Part shown: piece after piece, positions 44,841-53,251 of the stretch
Numbering within the stretch: position 1 is the first letter of the stretch
How the letters are laid out: every line of letters starts with the position of its first letter
NCBI GenBank assembly: GCA_024679565.1
Contig: JAIBDD010000010.1
Coordinates: 30,072 to 94,071, forward strand
Length of the DNA: 64,000 nucleotides
Origin: Bacteroidota bacterium
GTDB taxonomy: Bacteria > Bacteroidota > Bacteroidia > NS11-12g > UBA9320
Reading direction: 5' to 3'
The notes under the pieces: model-generated
Database searches by the model: none
What the model was told of the DNA's origin: nothing
Seen by the model: the letters and a program-made list of their open reading frames with translations, nothing else
Position numbers and translations under genes: made by a program

Positions 44841-45335
44841 TTAAATAATTACAAATTTTATAACCTTGCTTACGTTTCCAGAAATAACAAAACAGTAATA
44901 TATGCCAGGTTCGTAGCCTGTTCGTGCTATACTGAATTGCCTCGATGTTAAGGATAAATAATTTTGGCTAAACATAACATTGCCATAACTATTTCTGATT
45001 TGAATCAAAGCAGATCCTTTGTCGTAAAACTGCAAATACAAAGTGATTGCATCGGCTACAAAGGTTGGGTAAATCGTAGCGAAAATGTAGTCGTTTTGAC
45101 ATACACCTGTGTAGTTAATCTGATTGACGCCGCCATTCCTAAACGCCACACATTCGTTTCTATAAGTAACTTGGTCGCAGCCACAAACAGGTATGAAACT
45201 AGGGTCATTGCACTGGTAAAAGGGGTCTACTCTTCCTGGGTCGACACATGGTTGATTGAACTGAGCGACTGCAACGTTGAATAAAAGTAGCAGTCCTAAG
45301 ACAGATAAACAGTGTTTGAGTAGGTGCCACTTCAT
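44841..45335 (-). CDS. small secreted Kazal-domain protein with type IX sorting tail
   Basis: A 164-residue protein. Signal peptide about 1-25. A Kazal/follistatin-like domain follows with Cys30, 42, 51, 53, 62 and 79 and the core PVCGCDQVTYRNEC. The last 80 residues (from IFATIYPTFVADAIT to KVIKFVII) match the type A C-terminal sorting domain of type IX cargo. So almost the whole mature protein is one protease-inhibitor-like domain plus its address label. It is likely displayed on the cell surface by PorU and PorV. Inhibitory activity is not proven. A perfect -7 box ends 4 bases before the ATG. Confidence 0.8.
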   Translation of the reverse strand: MKWHLLKHCLSVLGLLLLFNVAVAQFNQPCVDPGRVDPFYQCNDPSFIPVCGCDQVTYRNECVAFRNGGVNQINYTGVCQNDYIFATIYPTFVADAITLYLQFYDKGSALIQIRNSYGNVMFSQNYLSLTSRQFSIARTGYEPGIYYCFVISGNVSKVIKFVII

Positions 45336-45339
45336 TGTT

Positions 45340-45347
45340 CAAATGTA
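45340..45347 (-). promoter_or_regulatory. -7 box of the Kazal-MBL-GNAT-dxs run, 4 bases from the ATG
   Basis: The minus strand reads TACATTTG, a perfect box placing the start of transcription at the ATG of the first gene. Confidence 0.6.
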
Positions 45348-45471
45348 CTTCTCAGATTTCAAAGGTTGGCAACGTTTATTCACGAATGTTGAATCATTTT
45401 TTCGTCACAGTAATGAAACGTACCAACGTTTATAATGTGCAACCCGTGTATAGAGGCAAAAGATAAACAGT

Positions 45472-46414
45472 ATGAAAAAAGTGAAAAATGTATTGATGCT
45501 CGTTTCATTATTCGGGATGATGGGCTGCAACGATGAACTGGTGACTGACGTAACGACTTCTAATCAATCAAACAAAGACAGAGAGTTTGTAGAAACCTTC
45601 CTCAGAAAGAAAGCCCCTCAAGCCCAAAAAAATTAAGCGCAACAGTGATAAGGCAATTGAAATAAGAACAAATGGACAGTTGTTATTTCAATTTGAACCT
45701 AATGCTTTTAAAGACAATAAGGGAAATGTAGTTTCTGGAGACGTGGATATTTCCATTACTGAGTATCTGTCAAACGCAGCTATCATTTATGGTGGAGTAA
45801 CGACAACGACGGCACAGAAAATCCTTCAGTCTGGTGGTATGTTTCAGATAAATGTGAGTCAAAATGGGGCGGTTTTGTCATTGAATACCAAACAATATGA
45901 TGTCCAATTTCCGACCAAATCTGTCGATTGGTCAATGCGCTTGTTTGAAGGTAAAGAATTGACCAACGAAAACCGTGATCAAGATATTTCGTGGGAAGAA
46001 AATTATGATTCTTGGTTGGCTGACGATTCCATTAACCGTGATACGGTTTATCGAACAAAACTCGGATTTTTGAACTGGGGTAATCTGGATAAATATCTTC
46101 TAAATACCAACGGATCTACTGTTCATTTAAAACTGCCAGAGATTTACACGAATAAAAACACATTGGTGTACACCGTATTGGCAGACCGCAGTATTACCTA
46201 TATGTATTCTAGCCAAGCCAAAAAGGAGTTTAATTCAAAACAATACAAGTTACCCGCCGACTTAGACTTTAAGATTTTAGTAATATCAAGTGCTGACGGT
46301 GTGTTAAAGTATAAACTACTTCAATCCAAAGTGGTTCCCAACCATCTAGAAATTGTTACTGCTTTAGATGCAATAAGCCAATCGGATTTGGATAAAATTA
46401 TTGAAGATATTTAA
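45472..46414 (+). pseudogene. lipoprotein gene split by a frameshift at an A7 tract
   Basis: ATG at 45472 opens a lipoprotein signal (MKKVKNVLMLVSLFGMMGC, lipid Cys19) but runs into TAA at 45634-45636 after 54 codons. The rest of the protein continues in the next frame to 46414. Removing one A from the seven-A run at 45626-45632 joins both parts into one unbroken chain of about 313 residues without an internal stop. The downstream part (LLFQFEPNAFKDNKGNVVSG, LQSGGMFQINVSQNG) looks like beta-rich surface lipoproteins common in the phylum; function unknown. The cause may be a real mutation, slippage-based expression or a sequencing error. TTG at 45680 is unlikely to be a true start. Confidence 0.75.
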
Positions 46415-46456
46415 GTGCTATTGCTAGGGTGTGATACACCTTACCAACCGTGAAAT

Positions 46457-46490
46457 AAGTCACTTTCTTTAAAGAAGGTGGCTTTTATTT
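46457..46490 (+). terminator. terminator after the split lipoprotein gene
   Basis: AAGTCACTTTC pairs with GAAGGTGGCTT (two G-U pairs, loop TTTAAA) and runs into TTATTT. A small GGTGT-GAT-ACACC hairpin lies just before it. Confidence 0.65.
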
Positions 46491-46501
46491 GTCGAACAAA
46501 T

Positions 46502-46509
46502 TACATTTG
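46502..46509 (+). promoter_or_regulatory. -7 box of the HExxH protein gene, 4 bases from its ATG
   Basis: TACATTTG, a perfect box, directly before the ATG at 46514. Leaderless mRNA predicted. Confidence 0.6.
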
Positions 46510-46513
46510 AGTT

Positions 46514-47065
46514 ATGCGCATTGGTAATAAAACATACCCAAGCAAACTCAAATCAGAAGTGGAAAAGGCACTGTCGTACTATCCGGAGTTAACAGATGTG
46601 CCCATAGAGTTCAAATGGGGGTTATTTACACAGCATTCTTTCATGCTTGCTCAACCTAAAATACCAACACTATTTAGAAATAAAGCGAAACGCGAATACC
46701 ACATTATTATGCGTAAGAAGTTCTTTCTCAAAAATAAACGTGTGCCTCATATGCGCATACCGTTCAACGTTATTGTAGGTTGGCTGGGCCATGAATTAGG
46801 CCACATAATGGATTATAAACCCCGCACAAATTGGAATTTGACTTGGTTTGGTGTCCGTTATTATTTTAGTAAATCGTTTTTAAAACGCGCTGAAATTGCC
46901 GCTGACCGTAATGCAGTAAAACATGGATTAATTAAAGAATTGGTCGAGTCCAAAAGGTTTGGAAGAAATCCAAAGTTCTTTCCATGGACTTACATCAATA
47001 AATTGAACAAACTATACCCAAGTGTTGATCAGGTGGTACAATGGGCTGAGGAAGAGTCGAGTTAA
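46514..47065 (+). CDS. small putative zinc metalloprotease (HExxH)
   Basis: A 183-residue protein without a signal peptide or membrane helix. The zinc motif GHELGHIMDY is at about 91-100, and RAEIAADRNAVKHG about 30 residues later supplies a likely third ligand (Glu or Asp), as in gluzincin-like peptidases. The rest is basic and aromatic. I do not recognise the family, and similar motif-bearing proteins in Bacteroidota are labelled hypothetical. It lies after a terminator with its own promoter and overlaps serS tail to tail by 4 bases. Confidence 0.65.
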   Translation: MRIGNKTYPSKLKSEVEKALSYYPELTDVPIEFKWGLFTQHSFMLAQPKIPTLFRNKAKREYHIIMRKKFFLKNKRVPHMRIPFNVIVGWLGHELGHIMDYKPRTNWNLTWFGVRYYFSKSFLKRAEIAADRNAVKHGLIKELVESKRFGRNPKFFPWTYINKLNKLYPSVDQVVQWAEEESS

Positions 47066-48330
47066 TCTATACGATCAAAACCCAAATAAGGCCGTAATAC
47101 TTCAGGCATTTCAATGCCATTCTCCGTTTGGTTGTTCTCTAATAGAGCCGCCACAATTCGAGGCAAAGCAAGTGCACTACCATTAAGTGTATGTGCGTAC
47201 TGCATTTTTCCATCGTCGTTTTTAAAACGTAATTTTAGACGATTACTTTGGTATGTTTCAAAGCACGAAACTGAGCTGACTTCTAACCATTTCTCTTGTG
47301 CCCCTGAATAAACTTCCATGTCGTACGTTAAGGCACTCGTAAAGCCCATGTCTCCTCCACATAGCTTTAGTACACGATAATTCAATCCTAGTTTTTGCAA
47401 TAGGCCTTGTACATATGCGCTCATGTCATCCAGTATTTGGTAGGATTGACTTGGATGTGCAATCTGCACGATTTCTACCTTGTCAAATTGGTGAAGTCTG
47501 TTCAAACCGCGAACATCCTTTCCATAGCTACCAGCTTCACGTCTAAAGCACGGCGTGTAGCCCATATTTTTAATCGGGAAATCTTCTTTTTTTACAATGA
47601 CATCGCGATACAGGTTGGTAATAGGCACTTCTGCCGTTGGGATGGCAAAAAGATTATCAACGGTCATATGATACATTTGACCTTCTTTGTCGGGTAATTG
47701 ACCCGTGCCAAACCCTGATGCTTCGTTAATGAAAATGGGTGGTTGCACTTCGTTGTATCCGTGTTTCAATCCTTCATCAAGAAAGAAGTTAATTAACGCA
47801 CGCTGCAATCTTGCACCCTTGCCTTTGTATACTGGGAAACCAGCACCGGTAACCTTAACACCCAATTCAAAATCGATCAGGTCGTATTGTTCACATAGCT
47901 CCCAATGAGGTTTGTTGTGTTTGAGCTCAGGCATTTCGCCATGCGTAAACACAATTTCGTTGTCTTCTGGCGTTTTTCCAGCAGGCACTAGAGTGCTAGG
48001 CACATTTGGAATTTGTGTTAAAACGTCTGTTAAATCTGTTATGGCTTGTTTGAGGTCAACTTCTAAGGCTTTGCTCTGATCTTTTATCTCAACGGTTTGC
48101 GCTTTCAGCTTTTCAGCCTCTTCACGATTTCCTGATTTAAAGCATTCGCCAATTTGTTTAGAAACGGTATTTAAGTTGGCCAATAAATTGTCTAAAGATG
48201 TTTGCGTTTGTTTACGCTTGTCATCAAGTGCAATAACCTGATTTAATTCGTTCTCGAAACTCTTGCCTCTTTTTGCCAAACGGGTATTAATTCCGTCAAA
48301 ATCGTTGCGTATATCCTGTACCTGTAACAT
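47062..48330 (-). CDS. serS: seryl-tRNA synthetase
   Basis: Class II synthetase that charges tRNA-Ser. It has 422 residues from ATG at 48330 (MLQVQDIRNDF). The long antiparallel coiled-coil arm that grips the tRNA variable arm spans about 25-105. The catalytic core has motif 2 (FRREAGSYGKDVRGLNRLHQF) and motif 3 (LNGSALALPRIVAALLENNQ). The 28 extra codons upstream of 48330 are hydrophobic and not conserved, so they are excluded. A near-consensus -7 box lies at 48348-48355. Confidence 0.95.
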   Translation of the reverse strand: MLQVQDIRNDFDGINTRLAKRGKSFENELNQVIALDDKRKQTQTSLDNLLANLNTVSKQIGECFKSGNREEAEKLKAQTVEIKDQSKALEVDLKQAITDLTDVLTQIPNVPSTLVPAGKTPEDNEIVFTHGEMPELKHNKPHWELCEQYDLIDFELGVKVTGAGFPVYKGKGARLQRALINFFLDEGLKHGYNEVQPPIFINEASGFGTGQLPDKEGQMYHMTVDNLFAIPTAEVPITNLYRDVIVKKEDFPIKNMGYTPCFRREAGSYGKDVRGLNRLHQFDKVEIVQIAHPSQSYQILDDMSAYVQGLLQKLGLNYRVLKLCGGDMGFTSALTYDMEVYSGAQEKWLEVSSVSCFETYQSNRLKLRFKNDDGKMQYAHTLNGSALALPRIVAALLENNQTENGIEMPEVLRPYLGFDRID

Positions 48331-48434
48331 GGTGTGTATTAATACTGCAAAAATCAAACAATTACACTGAACTTTAAAGCAGACATGATGAAAAGTGTAT
48401 AACAACCTGAGCAATCTTTAAAATCTTGATGTTG

Positions 48435-48442
48435 TATGTTTG
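48435..48442 (+). promoter_or_regulatory. -7 box of the sulfatase-GDPD fusion gene
   Basis: TATGTTTG, a perfect box, 16 bases before the GTG start. Confidence 0.6.
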
Positions 48443-48458
48443 CCACACAATCATTTAG

Positions 48459-51326
48459 GTGAAGGAAGAAAAGGAAATATCAATAGAAAGTAACACGCCA
48501 TTTTGGCTAAGAACTGGGCTGTTTCTTTGGTTTTTATTATCTGTGGTTTTACTACTTATAACATTAAAACCGTATAACAAAGCGTATGTAACGGCTAATG
48601 CGTCAAGCTATGCATTCTACAATCAAACAGACTCTGCTACAGGATATGTAGTTGATTATTCTGGCGTCATCGACTTCGTTGCTTACCATAATGGTAAAGC
48701 GCAAGCCGAAATATTGGTTAACCAATCCAATACGTACAAGGTAAGTGTACGCAGTAAGCTAGGTGGCCAAAACGTGGTTACGTTATTTATCAATGGGGTA
48801 GAAGAGGCTCATATCCAGGCAAGCAAAAAACGAAAAACAAATAAGTTTACGCTTAGGAAAAACGACTATTTCAAGGTTCGCGTTGTATCGGAGGGAGACT
48901 CGAAAAACGAAGTTGAAGTCAAGATAGAATTAGACAACGGAAAGCAACAACGCCGAATTTATAGCATTGTCTTCCTATGGCTGGTGTTTGGAATTTGGCT
49001 CATTACTTCTACATCAGGGATTCATTTGATATTGCCAAGTGTACTTTTAGTTGTTGCCTGTTATAATGAGCATTTGTATGTCCACCAATCGTGGTGGTTG
49101 CCTATGGTTGGTTTTATCTCAGGTGTTGTAGTGCTCGCGTTAATACGATTTTTTATCGCCAAGATCCGTGTATTTGGACGCTTTATAAATCTAATTTTAG
49201 ACTTTGTGTTGGTGTTAACAGCAGTTGGTTTAAGTGGATTTGTGTGGAACTACAAACGTTATGGGTATAAAATGGATTATGACACCATAATCGCTGTTTT
49301 GCAATCCAATTTTTCAGAAACCATTGAATTTGCTTTTTCAGAAGCGGGAGTGTGGCCAATCTTAGGTGTCATTGTGTTGGTTCTTGTTCCATTAGTGCTG
49401 TTTCTAGTAGGCAAAAAAGTTTCGGACAAGCCTTTGGTTCCAAACCATATATATTGGTTTATCATCAGTGCAACGCTTTCCTATCTGTGCATTCAAGAGA
49501 GTAAATTCATTGGCGAATCTTTTCAAGCGTATACCCAATACTACGAGGAAATTGAGAAATTTAATGAAGTACAACAAAGGTTTAACAAACAGTCGAATGT
49601 AGAAGCAGTAAAATCAGAGACAGGTGAAACATACGTCTTTGTTATTGGTGAATCACAGAGTAAAGAGCACATGTCTGTTTATGGTTATCACAGACCTACA
49701 ACGCCTTTCTTAGACTCTATTGCGTCTAAAGGTGAAATTGCTTTGTTTCAAAATGCCTATTCGTCGCACACACATACGATTATGGTTTTGCGCGATGCGC
49801 TCACACAATCCAACCAGTACAACAGTTTAAAATATACCGATGTTCCGAGCTTAATCAATGTGTTAAACTCAGCGGATTTTGAGACGGTATGGCTCAGTAA
49901 TCAGGTTATGCTCAGCAATTGGGACAATATCGTTTCGGCAATTGCGGCAAGCTGCGAAAAGAAAGTATATGTGAACAAGAACATAGGAGAGTCTATGCGA
50001 AATAGTCCATTCGACGAACGATTACTACCAGAATTTGAGGCACTAGTCGAAAAACCATCAAAACGCAATAGAGCCATTTTTGTACATGTACTGGGTAATC
50101 ACGGTCAGTACAGTGAACGTTATCCAAATTCATTTATGGGTTTGCCTTCTCGTGGTAAGGCTGATTTTGGAGGTGACAAAGACGTTAAGGTTTGGGAGGC
50201 ATATGATAATTCTATCTTATACAGCGATTTTATACTTTCTCAATTTCACAAATATTTAGATGAGGCTCCTGGAGAGGTGAAAATATTGACTTACTTCTCA
50301 GACCATGCTGAAGATTTAAGTGGAGGGCGCGGACATAACTCAGGTCAATTTACTTATAGAATGACCCAAATCCCAATGTACGTTTGGGCAAATGACGGAT
50401 ACAAACAACGATATAAAAACAAGTGGAATAGGGTGGTGCAGGCAAAAGACCGTTTGTTCTCTAACGATCTCTTTTTTCAATTGGCACTAGATTTAACTGA
50501 TGTTGAATCGAACCTTATGGATAGTAAGTTCAACGTTATTCATCCTGCTTATCAAATTGATACGTTTAAAACGAAAAGTGGAGCAGTTCAATACATTAAT
50601 GCGAACAACCCATATGCAAATGCTTCAATTAACGTCAATCAATTAGAAATGCTTGACACTCTGGGTAGGGTAGGTATACATCGGGTTAATAGTCTAGGCA
50701 AACTTAATGAGGTACAGCGAGATGGTTTTAAAACGATCGAGCTTGACATTAAAATCGTTGATGGTAAGTTAATGGTTGGTCATGGTGAAGACGGTGTGAT
50801 GTCGGGCGTGACATTAGCAGACTACTTTGGAGAGCTCAATCTGATTAACATCCATAAAATTTGGTTGGATGTTAAAAATTTAAATCGTGAAAATATTTCA
50901 AACGTTATTACTGAGCTAAGTGAAATTGAGGAACGTTTTAAAGTGAAATCAAAGCTGGTGGTTGAGACACAATCTAAGGATTACAATATTTCTCTTTTGG
51001 CACAGCAAGGATATAATACGAGTTATTATTTGCCAACTTACATTGCAGATATGGATGAGGATGGACAAATGCAAGCCGCTATAAAAATTGCCAAACAACT
51101 TAAATATCAGAAAGTTAGCTCTATTTCTTTCGACTCGAAACTGTATGATTTTGTTAAAACAAGACTTGAAAAAAGAATGTCTCCAAACATAGATTATCAT
51201 ACTTGGAATCTGAAGTTGGATGTGCGTCTTGGAAGCTTTATAAACGATTTTAAACAAGAACCTTACCTGTTGGATAAAAGGTTAAAAACAATACTGGTGA
51301 CCTATCCTTCGGTGTTTGATTTATAA
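48459..51326 (+). CDS. membrane phosphoethanolamine-transferase-like sulfatase fused to a GDPD-like domain
   Basis: A 955-residue protein starting at GTG. Order: one helix (about 16-38); an extracytoplasmic beta-sandwich (about 50-165); several helices (about 170-355); an alkaline-phosphatase/sulfatase-fold domain of EptA/CptA type (about 390-680); and a C-terminal domain (about 730-955). The transferase part has Glu398 in VIGESQSKEHMSVYGYHRP, the likely nucleophile Thr438 or Thr440 in SSHTHTIMVLR, VLGNHGQYSERYP, Asp615-His616 in YFSDHAED and His626. The C-terminal part shows His741-Arg742, Glu761-x-Asp763 and His775, the spacing of glycerophosphodiester phosphodiesterase-like TIM barrels. 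A polar-head-group transferase joined to a phosphodiesterase-like domain suggests lipid or LPS modification with turnover of the donor; this is inference. Confidence 0.75.
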   Translation: MKEEKEISIESNTPFWLRTGLFLWFLLSVVLLLITLKPYNKAYVTANASSYAFYNQTDSATGYVVDYSGVIDFVAYHNGKAQAEILVNQSNTYKVSVRSKLGGQNVVTLFINGVEEAHIQASKKRKTNKFTLRKNDYFKVRVVSEGDSKNEVEVKIELDNGKQQRRIYSIVFLWLVFGIWLITSTSGIHLILPSVLLVVACYNEHLYVHQSWWLPMVGFISGVVVLALIRFFIAKIRVFGRFINLILDFVLVLTAVGLSGFVWNYKRYGYKMDYDTIIAVLQSNFSETIEFAFSEAGVWPILGVIVLVLVPLVLFLVGKKVSDKPLVPNHIYWFIISATLSYLCIQESKFIGESFQAYTQYYEEIEKFNEVQQRFNKQSNVEAVKSETGETYVFVIGESQSKEHMSVYGYHRPTTPFLDSIASKGEIALFQNAYSSHTHTIMVLRDALTQSNQYNSLKYTDVPSLINVLNSADFETVWLSNQVMLSNWDNIVSAIAASCEKKVYVNKNIGESMRNSPFDERLLPEFEALVEKPSKRNRAIFVHVLGNHGQYSERYPNSFMGLPSRGKADFGGDKDVKVWEAYDNSILYSDFILSQFHKYLDEAPGEVKILTYFSDHAEDLSGGRGHNSGQFTYRMTQIPMYVWANDGYKQRYKNKWNRVVQAKDRLFSNDLFFQLALDLTDVESNLMDSKFNVIHPAYQIDTFKTKSGAVQYINANNPYANASINVNQLEMLDTLGRVGIHRVNSLGKLNEVQRDGFKTIELDIKIVDGKLMVGHGEDGVMSGVTLADYFGELNLINIHKIWLDVKNLNRENISNVITELSEIEERFKVKSKLVVETQSKDYNISLLAQQGYNTSYYLPTYIADMDEDGQMQAAIKIAKQLKYQKVSSISFDSKLYDFVKTRLEKRMSPNIDYHTWNLKLDVRLGSFINDFKQEPYLLDKRLKTILVTYPSVFDL

Positions 51327-51371
51327 TCATAAATGGTAGGCAAACGCGCTGTCAATTACTTTAGATATTGA

Positions 51372-51379
51372 TACATTTG
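51372..51379 (+). promoter_or_regulatory. -7 box of lpdA
   Basis: TACATTTG, a perfect box, 14 bases before the ATG. Confidence 0.65.
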
Positions 51380-51393
51380 CAAAAAATTTAAAA

Positions 51394-52779
51394 ATGGCAT
51401 ACGATTTATTAGTGATAGGGAGTGGTCCTGGCGGTTATGTAGCTGCAATTAGAGGAGCACAACTTGGAATGAAAGTAGGCATAGTTGAGAAAGCTGAGCT
51501 TGGTGGTGTTTGTTTGAACTGGGGCTGTATCCCAACAAAGGCGCTATTGAAGTCTGCTCAAGTGTTTGATTACATTAACCATGCTTCAAATTATGGAATA
51601 TCAGTTAAAGAAGCTTCGGCAGATTTTGGTGCCGTAGTAAAAAGAAGTCGTGAGGTCGCAAACGGAATGAGCAAAGGAATTCAATTCTTGATGAAGAAAA
51701 ACAAGATTGAAGTACTTACCGGTTTTGGTAAACTCGTTGGCAAAGGAAAAGTTGAAGTCGACAACGATGGAAAGAAGTCAATTGCAGAAGCAAAAAATAT
51801 TGTGTTGGCAACCGGTGCTAGAGAGCGTGAATTACCTCACTTAAAAATAGACAAGAAAAAAGTAATTGGTTATCATGAAGCAATGGTTTTGCCCAAACTG
51901 CCAAAGTCAATGGTAATTGTGGGTAGTGGGGCGATTGGAAGTGAGTTCGCTTATTTCTATAACGCCATGGGAACAGACGTAACATTGGTTGAGTTCTTAC
52001 CTAATATAGTGCCAAATGAAGACGTTGATGTGTCTAAAGCTTTAGCGAAAGAATTTAAAAAGCAAGGCATCAATGTGATGACATCTTCTTCCGTTGAGAA
52101 AGTGGATACGTCAGGCAAGGATTGTAAGGTATCCATCAAAACAGCTAAAGGCATGGAAGAAATGTCAGCCGAAATTGTTTTGTCGGCTGTTGGTGTGCAA
52201 ACTAATATTCAAGGCATCGGTTTAGAAACCATGGGTATTAAAACCGATAAAGGCCATGTAGTTGTTGACGATTATTATCAAACCAACGTTCCTGGTGTTT
52301 ATGCCATCGGCGACATCGTTGCTGGCCCAGCTTTAGCGCACGTTGCCAGTGCTGAAGGGATTATTTGCGTCGAGAAAATCGCAGGTGAAAATCCTGAACC
52401 GTTAGACTACGGTAATATCCCTGGATGTACGTATTGTTCTCCAGAAATAGCTTCTGTTGGTATGACCGAGGCTAAGGCAAAGGAAGCGGGTTACGAATTG
52501 AAGATTGGTAAATTCCCCTTCTCTGCAAGTGGTAAGGCAAGCGCGGCTGGAGCTAAAGAAGGTTTTGTCAAAGTAATATTCGATGCTAAATATGGAGAGT
52601 TCTTAGGAGCACATATGATTGGTATGAATGTAACAGAAATGATTGCGGAAGTTGTTGCTGCACGTAAGCTAGAGACAACTGGACACGAAATAATTAAAAC
52701 CGTACACCCTCACCCAACCATGAGTGAAGCGGTTATGGAAGCTGCAGCTGCAGCATATGGTGAAGTCATTCACCTGTAG
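51394..52779 (+). CDS. lpdA: dihydrolipoyl dehydrogenase
   Basis: FAD-dependent E3 subunit that reoxidises lipoyl groups of 2-oxoacid dehydrogenases and the glycine cleavage system. It has 461 residues. FAD-binding GSGPGGYVAAI (9-19), redox-active Cys40 and Cys45 in GGVCLNWGCIPTK, NAD-binding GSGAIGSEFA (about 172-181), and the C-terminal HPHPTMSEAV with the catalytic His. Monocistronic, closed by a terminator; partner E1/E2 genes are not in the window. Confidence 0.96.
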   Translation: MAYDLLVIGSGPGGYVAAIRGAQLGMKVGIVEKAELGGVCLNWGCIPTKALLKSAQVFDYINHASNYGISVKEASADFGAVVKRSREVANGMSKGIQFLMKKNKIEVLTGFGKLVGKGKVEVDNDGKKSIAEAKNIVLATGARERELPHLKIDKKKVIGYHEAMVLPKLPKSMVIVGSGAIGSEFAYFYNAMGTDVTLVEFLPNIVPNEDVDVSKALAKEFKKQGINVMTSSSVEKVDTSGKDCKVSIKTAKGMEEMSAEIVLSAVGVQTNIQGIGLETMGIKTDKGHVVVDDYYQTNVPGVYAIGDIVAGPALAHVASAEGIICVEKIAGENPEPLDYGNIPGCTYCSPEIASVGMTEAKAKEAGYELKIGKFPFSASGKASAAGAKEGFVKVIFDAKYGEFLGAHMIGMNVTEMIAEVVAARKLETTGHEIIKTVHPHPTMSEAVMEAAAAAYGEVIHL

Positions 52780-52797
52780 ATGAACATATTTTTGATC

Positions 52798-52833
52798 AAA
52801 GCCCTAATCGAGAATTCGATTAGGGCTTTTTTT
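52798..52833 (+). terminator. terminator of lpdA
   Basis: Perfect 11-bp stem GCCCTAATCGA/TCGATTAGGGC, loop GAAT, flanked by AAA and a run of seven T. Confidence 0.9.
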
Positions 52834-52869
52834 ATGAGAACTGCAATTACGCTATGTTCATCAAAACGA

Positions 52870-53181
52870 CTACTGTAAATTGTGCAAGGCGTTTAAAACA
52901 AAAGGCAACATACCTTCTGGTCCAGAATTCCAATCCTTCATATGTACGGTTGTTGATTTACTATGGTCAAAAATATATTTAACAATGTCTAGTCTATTGT
53001 CTAAAGCTAAGCCGGCACCCATTATAACCGTATCTACTGAATGCTCGTTAAATGCCTGCTTCACATCATCAAAATTCGTCCCTTCTAAAATGGTAATACC
53101 ATTGTAGTGGATTTCTTGACTGACCTGCTTGACAATCGTTCCTTTGCGACCAAGAATAAGGCATGTTTTGCTTTCAGACAT
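52870..53181 (-). CDS. small Rossmann-like protein of unknown function
   Basis: A 103-residue soluble protein. It begins with a beta-strand and glycine turn (TCLILGRKG), then alternates strands and helices (TVIMGAGL, DIVKYIFDHS). It has the size of a single flavodoxin/response-regulator-like domain, but no phosphoacceptor set is evident. No function assigned. The start at 53181 is preferred, because TTG at 53187 falls in a near-consensus -7 box (GACCTTTG, 53185-53192). It is divergent from the saccharopine dehydrogenase-like gene. Confidence 0.65.
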   Translation of the reverse strand: MSESKTCLILGRKGTIVKQVSQEIHYNGITILEGTNFDDVKQAFNEHSVDTVIMGAGLALDNRLDIVKYIFDHSKSTTVHMKDWNSGPEGMLPFVLNALHNLQ

Positions 53182-53251
53182 AACCAAAGGTCTAACTTTT
53201 TTTTTTCAAGTGCTATTCCTTGTCAAACTTTTAATGCTAATTCGAAGAGAT

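Noticed and set aside
48331..48414. Longer N-terminus for serS (28 residues)
   Set aside because: Residues before MLQVQDIRN are not conserved in SerS, and the segment contains a promoter-like box.
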